From Natrialbaceae archaeon B1-Br10_E2g27 (GTDB taxonomy: Archaea; Halobacteriota; Halobacteria; Halobacteriales; Natrialbaceae), in assembly GCA_001563885.1 (NCBI GenBank), contig LKMM01000118.1, forward strand, positions 1-7,589: a stretch of 7,589 nucleotides of DNA, in the 5' to 3' direction. The notes below the pieces were generated by a model. The model was given only the letters and a program-made list of their open reading frames with translations. It made no database searches and had not been told where the DNA came from. The position numbers were made by a program, and so were the translations under genes. Of the stretch, positions 1 to 5,996 are shown in pieces (the stretch's first letter is position 1; every line of letters starts with the position of its first letter).

Positions 1-1
1 A

Positions 2-37
2 TCGTCCGACACCGTCGACTCCGAACCGTCCGCATAG
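2..37 (+). CDS. Possible 3' end of a gene entering from the left
   Basis: In one plus frame the first bases read SSDTVDSEPSA and then a TAG stop at 35-37. This is an acidic, high-GC3 tail typical of haloarchaeal proteins, and it would converge on the nuclease gene that ends at 65. The opposite strand is also open here and reads an equally acidic peptide (YNYVYADGSESTVSDD). That reading would have to start inside the neighbouring gene, and no ATG in its frame was seen there. Too little sequence is present to name a product or be sure of the strand. Confidence 0.25.
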   Translation, partial: SSDTVDSEPSA

Positions 38-64
38 ACGTAATTGTATTGGGGATAATGGACA

Positions 65-1315
65 CTACACCGGTTCGCACAACGCCCAGATGTCTTCAGT
101 CGGTTCGAGGCGGTGGGGTTCTCGGCCGCGGTCGGTGAGCAAGCCAACGTGATAGAGCATCGTTTTTAGCTGGAAGACCGTCGGCGCGTGATAGACCGTC
201 CCGTCTTCGAGCGCGCGACGGCGGAGTTGCCCATCTGTGGTGAGTACCTGCCGTCTGACGGCCTCCTCGCTGCGGACGAACAGTTCGATGGTAAATGAGG
301 GATGGACAGAATGGAGATGTTCGACGAACTCGACGAGCGTGGGTTCGGTTGCGTGGTCGTCGTGGAGCGTTTGGAGTTCGGCGACGAGTAGTTCCGTCGC
401 TGGATACGAAAAGAGGACACGCCGAGCGAGTTGCGCCCAGTCGGGAGCCTCCGTGGCGAAGCGGCTTCTCGAGCGGTACCACTGTTTGAACTCCTCGAGT
501 GCGCGTTCGACAGTTCCGTGTCGTGCCGTCGCAAACCGGACGACTTCGCGTCCAAGTCCCGTAAGTCGGAGGCGAGGACCGTCCTCGATCAGTCCGAGAA
601 ATGCCGCGCCGCGTCTGGCGTCATCAACCGCGCCGACGACTCGGTACTCGGATACACACTCGGCAGTGTCGCCGTCAGCGTACTGTGCGAGTGTATATCC
701 GAGGTAGTTTTTGGGGTGGTTGAGTCCGAACGAGGCGTTTGCGACACCCTGTGCGCTCGCTTGAAATCGAAGCGCGCCCGTCTCGGTCGTCGTCCGGTTG
801 CCGATGACGCGGGGGACCTCGAGAATCGTTACGTCGCCGCTTGCTTCGATACCGAGAACACCGACGTTCAGTTCCCGGGCGAGGGTACGATCGGTCTCGC
901 TGACGGCGGATGCGGGGGCGGCGAGGTAGGCGGCGTTTGCCTCGTGAAGTCGGTCGTAGGCCTGGACAATGCCGCGTTGGGTGTCGACACCGCTTGCCGT
1001 GACGCCTTTGGCCTCGACGGCGATCAACGGTGGCTCGTCGCCGAGTCGTTCGACCGCCAGGAGTGTTGACTCGAGGTGGCCAACACCGACCAGGTCGGGA
1101 TATCCGCCGCCGACTTGGACGTGGTTGAACGGCGCGAGACAGTCTCTGACGTCGGCATCGACGGGCTGGCCTGGCCGCCACTCGGCCTGTGAAAACTGCG
1201 TGTCCGCGACCACGTAGGATCGGTCGTCCTCGTTGTCGGGAAACAGCCGGCGTTTCGTGTGGGCGAGGACGGCTGGTTCCGAAAGCGCGTCGGCTGCGCC
1301 TGCCATGGAGCCCAT
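65..1315 (-). CDS. Predicted PD-(D/E)XK nuclease-fold protein with winged-helix-like C-terminal regions
   Basis: This 416-residue soluble acidic protein has no signal peptide or membrane segment. Residues 70-103 look like a PD-(D/E)XK nuclease core: a Gly-rich turn with P73-D74, a spacer, and a hydrophobic strand ending E101-A-K103. Q113 and Q118 follow at the distance expected for the helix after the motif, and then comes a short strand (AAYLAAP, 128-134). This arrangement is known from restriction and DNA-repair nucleases. The stretch around 230-265 (GAAFLGLIEDG...LRLTGLGREVV) looks like a winged helix, and 375-400 may be a second one. No methyltransferase or helicase partner lies nearby, so a restriction role is only a guess; a solitary repair or regulatory DNA-binding role is equally possible. 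An alternative ATG at residue 4 (1306) fits a leaderless promoter slightly better, with an AAACAAT-like box near 1337. The fold call is inference from motifs; the gene itself is secure. Confidence 0.8.
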   Translation of the reverse strand: MGSMAGAADALSEPAVLAHTKRRLFPDNEDDRSYVVADTQFSQAEWRPGQPVDADVRDCLAPFNHVQVGGGYPDLVGVGHLESTLLAVERLGDEPPLIAVEAKGVTASGVDTQRGIVQAYDRLHEANAAYLAAPASAVSETDRTLARELNVGVLGIEASGDVTILEVPRVIGNRTTTETGALRFQASAQGVANASFGLNHPKNYLGYTLAQYADGDTAECVSEYRVVGAVDDARRGAAFLGLIEDGPRLRLTGLGREVVRFATARHGTVERALEEFKQWYRSRSRFATEAPDWAQLARRVLFSYPATELLVAELQTLHDDHATEPTLVEFVEHLHSVHPSFTIELFVRSEEAVRRQVLTTDGQLRRRALEDGTVYHAPTVFQLKTMLYHVGLLTDRGREPHRLEPTEDIWALCEPV

Positions 1316-1410
1316 TTTGTGACAGCAGGTATGATTGTTTCGGGCACCGGCCGGTCACTGCTCGTGGGAGCCGTCGGTGTCTGGTTCGGCTGCTCATACT
1401 ACTGGCTGTG

Positions 1411-1584
1411 TCAATAGACGCCGAGACCCTGAAGCGCCCCGGCGACGAGACTTCCGAGCCCGAAGACGACGACAGCAGCAGCAAACGACCAGATTGCGGC
1501 CTCCGGCGTGTAATAGGAGAGTGTCGACCCACCAGCGACGATTCCGAACACGCCGGCGAGCATCAACGATGCGTAGCGTTCCAT
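1411..1584 (-). CDS. Small two-helix membrane protein, function unknown
   Basis: This 57-residue protein starts MERYASLMLAG. It has two hydrophobic segments, roughly residues 5-24 and 28-53, rich in Ala, Gly and Val and joined by a short polar turn (STLSYYTPEA), so it should be an inner-membrane hairpin. The reading frame extends upstream to a TTG at 1641, but that extension (GWFRLEAEILEDGHKT) is charged and unlike the rest. The ATG at 1584 also has a TATA-like GATTCTTG about 27 nt upstream (1608-1615), so I chose it. The gene lies 95 bp upstream of the nuclease-like gene in the same direction and could be co-transcribed with it. Short membrane proteins of this type are common in haloarchaea and usually remain hypothetical. 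No specific role can be assigned. Confidence 0.65.
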   Translation of the reverse strand: MERYASLMLAGVFGIVAGGSTLSYYTPEAAIWSFAAAVVVFGLGSLVAGALQGLGVY

Positions 1585-1682
1585 AGCTCGAGTTTTGTGG
1601 CCGTCCTCAAGAATCTCAGCCTCGAGGCGAAACCAGCCCAAACGTTAGGGGCTTGCTCGGGGAACAGTTAGGCTCCCCTCGT

Positions 1683-1949
1683 ATGGATCGACCTGTACTC
1701 GCCTACGACGACTGTGGATTTTGCACCTGGTGGGCACAACTGTTTGCAGATCGGACCGACCTTCGCGTCGTCGGCTTCAGCGACCTGTCCACGGATCTTC
1801 TCGAGGGGGCTGTCACCTTCCTCCGGCAGTTCGAAGAGTATGAGCGGCTTCGAGAGCATGGCTACCGGTTCGCTGCCGATCAGCGCGACCTGTGGGGACA
1901 GTTCGTTTCCTCGACGCCCCCCACACAGCGAGAGGAAGCTGACAACTGA
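1683..1949 (+). CDS. DCC/DUF393-like thiol-disulfide oxidoreductase, apparently internally shortened
   Basis: The 88-residue product begins MDRPVLAYDDCGFCTWWAQ. The YDD-C11-G-F-C14 element near the N terminus is the hallmark of the DCC (DUF393, YuxK) family, whose thioredoxin-like fold carries a redox CxxC. The C-terminal half (VTFLRQFEEYERLREHGYRFA...RDLWGQ) matches my recollection of the end of haloarchaeal members. Those members are normally about 120-130 residues. Here GFSDLSTDL runs directly into LEGAVTFLRQF, so the middle of the domain (in relatives a segment with a second Cys-containing strand) appears to be missing without loss of frame. The start was chosen because residues upstream (from 1653) do not look like the family. 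The gene is divergent from the small membrane protein gene, with a 98-bp shared upstream region. It may be a recently shortened, possibly inactive copy. The family call is fairly firm; the deletion is inferred from memory of relatives. Confidence 0.72.
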   Translation: MDRPVLAYDDCGFCTWWAQLFADRTDLRVVGFSDLSTDLLEGAVTFLRQFEEYERLREHGYRFAADQRDLWGQFVSSTPPTQREEADN

Positions 1950-1999
1950 TACTGATTGCTATAGCGGTGATCTCCCTCCCGGAACCAATAACAGACGAC

Positions 2000-2050
2000 A
2001 GCCACCGGTATGAAGCGATGGCCGTCGCTTGGAGATCAAGAAGGGTGGCT
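2000..2050. repeat. Nested inverted repeat between convergent genes
   Basis: An outer pair AGCCACC (2000-2006) / GGTGGCT (2044-2050) encloses an inner pair AAGCGA (2013-2018) / TCGCTT (2025-2030). The inner pair extends toward its centre through a T-G wobble and a G-C pair. The structure lies between the convergent DCC-like gene (stop at 1949) and lipoprotein gene (stop at 2060), ending 9 bases beyond the lipoprotein stop. It could fold in RNA from either strand as a bidirectional terminator or 3'-end structure. No T tract follows it on either strand, so the terminator role is a guess. Confidence 0.4.
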
Positions 2051-2059
2051 CCCGAGGTA

Positions 2060-2602
2060 CTACTCGAATTTGTCTTTGACGTCTTCGAGTGTCGTTTCGT
2101 CGTCTGCGGTGATCTGGAATGTTCCATCCCACTCCCCTGCGTCCATCGCGTCGGCAAGTTCGGCTCCGAGAACGTAGGAGTCGATCAGTTCGTCGTCGTC
2201 GCCGTGAACGGTCAACTCCTGTTGGTCGGGCCGGTCGAAGCCGTCGACAGCCTCGAGTTCGTCGACGAAGGTGTCGGTTGCATCCTCTGTGAGTGCAACG
2301 CCGAGTGAATACGTCTCTTCATCTTCGTTGTATTCGATAGAGCCGAGATCGTTGACGTCTCCACGAGTTGCTAACGTGATCTCTTCTGTGTCCGCCGTTT
2401 GGTCCGTCGCATCGTCGAGATTGAACGTCGAGACGAACCGGGCGTCGGGGTCGGTTGCGCTTAGACCTGACTCATCTTCGTCATCGTTTTCGGCATCAGT
2501 ATCCTCATCGTCCTGTTCGTCCGAATCCTCCGAGTCGAGACAGCCAGCAACTCCCGGGAGGAGTATGCACCCACCAACGAGCAGGGTCCGTCGGGAAACC
2601 AT
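2060..2602 (-). CDS. Tat-exported lipoprotein with a SecD P1 head-like domain
   Basis: This 180-residue protein starts MVSRRTLLVGG: twin Arg at residues 4-5, a hydrophobic stretch, then a lipobox VAGC with C21 as the predicted lipidated residue. This is the usual haloarchaeal Tat lipoprotein signal, so the protein should be anchored on the outer face of the membrane. Residues 22-45 are an Asp/Glu-rich linker. The rest (about 60-180) includes YSLGVALTEDATDTFVDEL, a DSYVLGAEL strand, then GTFQITADDETTLEDVKDKF. That order of strand, LTxxA helix and xFxITxxxT end recalls the P1 head subdomain of SecD, but no SecD membrane helices are present. A start 7 codons earlier (2623) exists, but the promoter box at 2629-2634 favours 2602 as a leaderless start. 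The lipoprotein call is strong. The SecD resemblance is my reading and could be a generic hypothetical family. Confidence 0.8.
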   Translation of the reverse strand: MVSRRTLLVGGCILLPGVAGCLDSEDSDEQDDEDTDAENDDEDESGLSATDPDARFVSTFNLDDATDQTADTEEITLATRGDVNDLGSIEYNEDEETYSLGVALTEDATDTFVDELEAVDGFDRPDQQELTVHGDDDELIDSYVLGAELADAMDAGEWDGTFQITADDETTLEDVKDKFE

Positions 2603-2628
2603 ACCGCGATGGTTTTGGCCCATCCTGC

Positions 2629-2634
2629 TTAATC
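2629..2634 (-). promoter_or_regulatory. TATA-like box for the lipoprotein gene
   Basis: On the minus strand these bases read GATTAA in a GC-rich setting. They are centred about 29 nt before the ATG at 2602, the spacing expected when transcription starts at or next to the start codon. This supports 2602 over 2623 as the start. Confidence 0.4.
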
Positions 2635-2695
2635 GTTGGCATAGATTTCACTGGACAGAACGTCGGGACGGTAAGCATGCTGCCGGAGGCCCGTC

Positions 2696-2723
2696 GTGAT
2701 CGCCGGCCTTAGATGGCGATCAC
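2696..2723. repeat. Perfect 9-bp inverted repeat with 10-nt loop
   Basis: GTGATCGCC (2696-2704) and GGCGATCAC (2715-2723) are exact reverse complements around a 10-nt spacer. The element lies in the 224-bp noncoding stretch between the sulfatase-like gene and the lipoprotein gene, 94 bp upstream of the lipoprotein ATG and 13 bp from the long inverted repeat at 2737-2824. It could be an RNA hairpin downstream of the sulfatase-like gene or an operator for a dimeric regulator of the lipoprotein gene. No T tract follows it on the minus strand. Confidence 0.6.
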
Positions 2724-2736
2724 ACAGTTTCGGCAG

Positions 2737-2824
2737 CTAGTACTCCGCCAAGCGTCGACTGATGCGTCGAACCGATACCCGCCGACTGGTTCGACCCATC
2801 AGTTCAGGCTTGCCAAAGCACTAG
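2737..2824 (-). repeat. Long imperfect inverted repeat (37-nt arms) just after the sulfatase-like gene
   Basis: The arms are 2737-2773 and 2788-2824, around a 14-nt loop (2774-2787). The inner 16 bases of each arm (ACTGATGCGTCGAACC and its partner at 2788-2803) pair at 15 of 16 positions. The outer part CTAGTACTCCGCCAAGC pairs at 13 of 17. In all, 29 of 37 positions are Watson-Crick. On the minus strand, which is the sulfatase-like transcript, the mismatches at 2742/2819, 2745/2816 and 2746/2815 become G-U pairs, giving 32 of 37. The repeat starts two bases after the stop codon at 2827-2829. It could be a 3'-UTR hairpin, a terminator-like structure, a small RNA, or a palindromic mobile-element relic. 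The sequence CTAG, generally rare in haloarchaeal genomes, occurs at both ends. Confidence 0.65.
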
Positions 2825-2826
2825 TA

Positions 2827-4311
2827 TCAGAGGTAGCCAAGATCGGCCAGTCGCTCTTTGGTTCCCTCACGCATTGTGACCGATTCGTGTTCGTCGACGG
2901 CCTCGAGTGTGCCAAACTGTGTCTCGAGTCGCTCGCGGAGCGATCGTGCACGCGCTGGCTCGGCGTCGGTTCGGTCGCACGCTTCGGTCGGATCGGTCGG
3001 CAGGTGATGGAGTCGTTCGAAGCCGTCGTCGCCACAGACGTACTTGTACTCGGCCGTCCTGACGGCTCGAAGCCGGCGATCGAACGTATACACCCGATCC
3101 GGAAGTTTGCCAAAGCGGGCCTCGAGGCGATCGATCGACGGCTGTGGTGCGACGTACTCGGCGAAGACGGCGTCCCTGGGATCTGCGTCAGCGGCCGGAT
3201 GGAACGACCGGCCGACAGATTGCTCGCGTAACTCGGGGTCGTCGACGCCTGCGGTCTCACAGAGCGTATCCGGAAGGTCGAGCAACTGGATGAGTTCCTC
3301 ACGGCTGCCGCCAGTGAAGGGACCGCCGTGACAGACCAACGGCACGGACAACAGGGTGTCATAGAGATTGTACTGGTGGCCAAAAAAGTCGTGTTCGCCG
3401 ATGTGCTCGCCGTGATCGCCACAGACGACGAATAACGTGTCCCCCCACTCACCGGCGTTCTCGAGGGCCGCCCGGAGTTCGCCGAGTTGGGCGTCGACGT
3501 AGGCGAGTTCGGCGCGGTAGAGTGCCCTGAGTAGGTCGAACTCCCGAGCGGAGAGATCGTAATCTCCACAGTCGTATGCCCGTGGGTCCTGTCGAAGGGC
3601 GGTAGCCTCCTCGTAGCTCGCGTCGTCAGGAAGAAATCGGTCGGCGTACTCGCGGGGTGGGTCGTACTCGACGTGGGGTTCGATGAAGTTACAAAAGAGG
3701 AAAAACGGCCGATCGTCCTCGCGGCGCTCGAGCCAGTCTGTGATCCAGTCGGTCGACCTGTTCGCTCCGTCGTCGCCGGCTGGTTGAACGATTTCGCTGT
3801 AGAGGATGTTCGCCGCGTTGATCGCAGGATTGCCGTCGAAGAGGCGTCTGCGGGCGGCGATAAGTTTTTCTCGGAGATCCTCACCGCGGACGACGGCACC
3901 CATATCAGCGTCCGACTGGATGTACTGCCAGCCCTTCCGGAGCTGTTCGAAGCCGCGGTCGAAGCCAAACTCCTCGGTGATCCACGTATTGTTCGAGACG
4001 CCGATGGTTTCGTAGCCGGCGTCGGCAAACGCCTCCGGGAGCGTCCGAAACTCCTCATCGAGATAGGTGTGGCCACCGTGAGCGCCGTGTTCTGTGGGGT
4101 ACAGCCCCGTAAACATCGACGCGTGAGACGGGAGCGTCCATGGGGCGGCCGCGTAGGCGTTTTCGAACGTCGTTCCCTCGGTTCCGAGTTGACACAGCGT
4201 CGGAGTCGTCTCCGGGCCGACGCTTTTCGCTCTGGCCGTATCGAACACGACACAGACGACGTTACGCACAGTTCCATGTGACTCTGGGTCACGTCCGTTG
4301 GACTCTTCCAT
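2827..4311 (-). CDS. Sulfatase/alkaline phosphatase-superfamily enzyme with Thr at the nucleophile position
   Basis: This 494-residue soluble protein has no signal peptide. The fold signatures appear in order: FDTARA with metal ligand D24, PWTLPSHASMFTG at 57-69, EPH at 211-213, YVDAQLGEL at 271-279, and CGDHGEHIGEHDFFGH at 297-312 with D299, H300 and H312 as further metal-site candidates. The C terminus LADLGYL is typical of a broad group of prokaryotic 'sulfatases'. At the nucleophile site, classical sulfatases have C/S-x-P-x-R, which is matured to formylglycine; here the aligned residues are T59-L-P-S-H. A Thr nucleophile is known in related phosphodiesterases and phosphotransferases such as LtaS and NPP. 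A phospho-group transferase or phosphodiesterase is therefore as likely as a sulfatase. It is divergent from the aglM-type gene, suggesting a role in surface-glycan or lipid-linked sugar modification. A possible Shine-Dalgarno GGAG (complement of 4321-4324) sits 9 nt before the ATG. The superfamily call is firm; the substrate is unknown. Confidence 0.88.
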   Translation of the reverse strand: MEESNGRDPESHGTVRNVVCVVFDTARAKSVGPETTPTLCQLGTEGTTFENAYAAAPWTLPSHASMFTGLYPTEHGAHGGHTYLDEEFRTLPEAFADAGYETIGVSNNTWITEEFGFDRGFEQLRKGWQYIQSDADMGAVVRGEDLREKLIAARRRLFDGNPAINAANILYSEIVQPAGDDGANRSTDWITDWLERREDDRPFFLFCNFIEPHVEYDPPREYADRFLPDDASYEEATALRQDPRAYDCGDYDLSAREFDLLRALYRAELAYVDAQLGELRAALENAGEWGDTLFVVCGDHGEHIGEHDFFGHQYNLYDTLLSVPLVCHGGPFTGGSREELIQLLDLPDTLCETAGVDDPELREQSVGRSFHPAADADPRDAVFAEYVAPQPSIDRLEARFGKLPDRVYTFDRRLRAVRTAEYKYVCGDDGFERLHHLPTDPTEACDRTDAEPARARSLRERLETQFGTLEAVDEHESVTMREGTKERLADLGYL

Positions 4312-4472
4312 CGAGGGCTACTCCGCCACTGGGGGGGAAGGTCACCGGGCCGGAATATGCCGGGCGTGACCCGGACAACGAGTTAATTCCAAGCGGGTAT
4401 CTCACAACAAACGGTCTGTCACAGGCGCGTTACGGTCTCGGACCATCACCTACTCGACGGATCCCACAAACG

Positions 4473-4478
4473 ACTAAG
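4473..4478 (+). promoter_or_regulatory. TATA-like box for the UDP-glucose dehydrogenase gene
   Basis: ACTAAG is centred about 27 nt before the ATG at 4502, matching leaderless haloarchaeal promoter spacing. The 190-bp divergent region (4312-4501) also contains a G7 run (4331-4337) and a GTCAC (4341-4345) / GTGAC (4366-4370) dyad flanking AATAT. That dyad could be a promoter or operator for the sulfatase-like gene. Confidence 0.35.
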
Positions 4479-4501
4479 CCTCCGCATACGTTTCGGCACC
4501 T

Positions 4502-5797
4502 ATGCACGTCTCTATCGTCGGCAGCGGCTACGTCGGCACGACGATCGCCGCCTGTCTGGCTGAGTTCGGCCACGAGGTACTCAACGTCGAAATCGATACC
4601 TCGATCGTCGACGCGATCAACGACGGTGTCGCACCGATCCACGAACCGGGCCTCAACGAACGCATCGCCGAGTACGGCGGCGATGACCTGTGGGCGACAA
4701 CCGACTATGCCAACATCCGTGAGACCGACCTCACCTTCCTCTGTCTGCCAACACCCAGCCTGGACGATGGCAGCCTCGATTTAGGCGCGATGCGAGCAGG
4801 CGCTGAGTCACTCGGGCAGGCACTCGCTGAAAAAGACGACGACCACATCGTTGTCGTGAAAAGCACCGTCCTCCCCGGCACCACCGAGGATGTCGTCGGA
4901 CCGCTCCTCGAGCGTGAATCCGGTGTCGAAGTCGGTCGAGGGCTCGAACTCGCGATGAACCCCGAGTTCTTGCGGATGGGGACCGCTGTCTCTGACTTTT
5001 TAGAGCCCGATAAGGTCGTGATCGGTGCGACCAGCGAGACGGCATCGGCGACGCTCCGTGAGTTGTACGCGCCAATACTCGAACGCGAGGAGACCGCACT
5101 CGTCGAGACCGACCTTCGAGAGGCTGAACTCATCAAGTACGCCAACAACGCCTTTCTCGCCTCGAAGGTGTCGCTGGTCAACGAACTCGGCAACATCGCC
5201 AAACGCTACGACGCCGACGCCTACGAGGTGCTCGAGGCGGTCGGGCTTGACGATCGAATCTCCGAACGATTCATGCGCTCGGGGCTCGGCTGGGGCGGTT
5301 CGTGTTTCCCAAAGGACGTCGACGCACTTCGAGCGGGAGCACGACAACAGGGCTACGATCCCACGTTGCTCGACGCCGTCGTCGCCGTCAACGACGCCCA
5401 ACCGCGCCGGCTCGTCGAGTTGCTAGAGAGCCACGTTGACCTCGAGGACGCCCGAATTGCAGTGTTGGGACTCTCGTTCAAACCCGGCACCGACGACATC
5501 CGCAAATCACGGGCACTGGACGTGATCGAGGCATTGCTCGAGCGCGGAGCCAACCCTGTCGCATACGACCCAGTCGCCATCGAGAACGTCCAAGAGACCT
5601 ACCCCGACCTCGAGGTCGAGTACGCCGACTCCGCGGATGAGGCTATAGCGGACGCCGACGGAGCAGTCGTCGCGACTGACTGGCCCGAGTTTGACGATCT
5701 GTCGTTTTCTGGAATGGGCCGCCGGGTCGTCGTCGACGGCCGCCGCATCGATATCGATACCGGGACACTCGAGCGCTACGAAGGATTGACCTGGTAA
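4502..5797 (+). CDS. aglM: UDP-glucose 6-dehydrogenase (AglM type)
   Basis: This enzyme oxidises UDP-glucose to UDP-glucuronate with two NAD+. In haloarchaea AglM supplies the hexuronic acids of the N-linked glycan on the S-layer glycoprotein. The 431 residues fit the family. The N-terminal Rossmann motif GSGYVG is at 7-12, STVLPGTT at 121-128, NPEFLRMG at 153-160 (catalytic Glu 155), and KYANNAFLASKVSLVNE at 212-228 with K212 and N216. The thiol nucleophile C268 lies in GWGGSCFPKD, and the C-terminal UDP-binding domain includes GLSFKPGTDDIRKS at 323-336. All key residues are intact. The start at 4502 places the Rossmann strand immediately at the N terminus and has a TATA-like box 27 nt upstream. 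The AglJ-type gene follows in the same direction after a gap with its own promoter-like region. A related NDP-sugar dehydrogenase (for example UDP-ManNAc dehydrogenase) is the main alternative, but the neighbour favours AglM. Confidence 0.9.
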   Translation: MHVSIVGSGYVGTTIAACLAEFGHEVLNVEIDTSIVDAINDGVAPIHEPGLNERIAEYGGDDLWATTDYANIRETDLTFLCLPTPSLDDGSLDLGAMRAGAESLGQALAEKDDDHIVVVKSTVLPGTTEDVVGPLLERESGVEVGRGLELAMNPEFLRMGTAVSDFLEPDKVVIGATSETASATLRELYAPILEREETALVETDLREAELIKYANNAFLASKVSLVNELGNIAKRYDADAYEVLEAVGLDDRISERFMRSGLGWGGSCFPKDVDALRAGARQQGYDPTLLDAVVAVNDAQPRRLVELLESHVDLEDARIAVLGLSFKPGTDDIRKSRALDVIEALLERGANPVAYDPVAIENVQETYPDLEVEYADSADEAIADADGAVVATDWPEFDDLSFSGMGRRVVVDGRRIDIDTGTLERYEGLTW

Positions 5798-5814
5798 GCC
5801 ACCTTCCGACGACA

Positions 5815-5835
5815 GATCGACTCGAGCGGTCGATC
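5815..5835 (+). terminator. Stem-loop after the UDP-glucose dehydrogenase gene
   Basis: GATCGAC (5815-5821) and GTCGATC (5829-5835) form a perfect 7-bp stem with a 7-nt loop, 17 nt after the stop codon. No T tract follows, so a role in termination or 3'-end protection is tentative. Confidence 0.3.
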
Positions 5836-5886
5836 CGCTGTTGGGGAGCGATCGGCACGCGTAGCCGGCGTCACACTCACCGCACG

Positions 5887-5903
5887 AACGTAATCAGTAC
5901 GTT
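5887..5903. promoter_or_regulatory. Dyad overlapping the promoter region of the aglJ-type gene
   Basis: AACGTA (5887-5892) and TACGTT (5898-5903) are exact inverted repeats around 5 bases, followed directly by a T-rich run (5902-5906). This is the only A/T-rich patch in the 5798-5921 gap. It sits 27-40 nt before the possible starts at 5922 and 5934, where a TATA box would be expected. A regulator bound to the dyad would overlap or adjoin the TATA box. Confidence 0.4.
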
Positions 5904-5996
5904 TTTGCACTCTCGCTCTGGATGTATCGGTCGATGGAACACGACGCGGTTCACGCCGGTCTTCGACCCCGCGGGGACGGCGGCGAGGTGTTATCG

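Noticed and set aside
431..1069. Plus-strand open frame of 212 codons antisense to the nuclease-like gene
   Set aside because: It has no recognisable domain and lies wholly inside a better-supported acidic gene with a nuclease motif.
675..1532. Minus-strand open frame of 285 codons across the nuclease-like gene
   Set aside because: It is very Arg-rich and low in complexity and overlaps both the nuclease-like and small membrane protein genes in another frame; a shadow.
1585..1641. N-terminal extension of the small membrane protein from a TTG at 1641
   Set aside because: The start codon is poor and the extension is unlike the hydrophobic core; a TATA-like box at the leaderless distance supports the ATG at 1584.
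2788..2803. GGTTCGACCC resembling a tRNA T-loop
   Set aside because: The bases around it do not form acceptor, D or anticodon arms. The match is better explained as part of the long inverted repeat.
2737..2826. CTAGTA at 2737-2742 and 2821-2826 as a target-site duplication of a small mobile element
   Set aside because: The core is palindromic and pairs as part of the outer stem, so it could be read as a direct or an inverted repeat. No transposon-like ends could be confirmed without a genome search.
2713..3231. Plus-strand open frame of 172 codons beginning MAITQFRQL
   Set aside because: Most of it is antisense to the well-supported sulfatase-like gene, and its first part runs through both arms of the inverted repeat. 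No family features were seen.
2799..4292. Minus-strand open frame of 497 codons, nearly as long as the sulfatase-like gene
   Set aside because: It is a Ser/Thr/Arg-rich shadow in another frame of the same strand, typical of high-GC3 DNA, with no motifs; the overlapping frame has all sulfatase-superfamily signatures.
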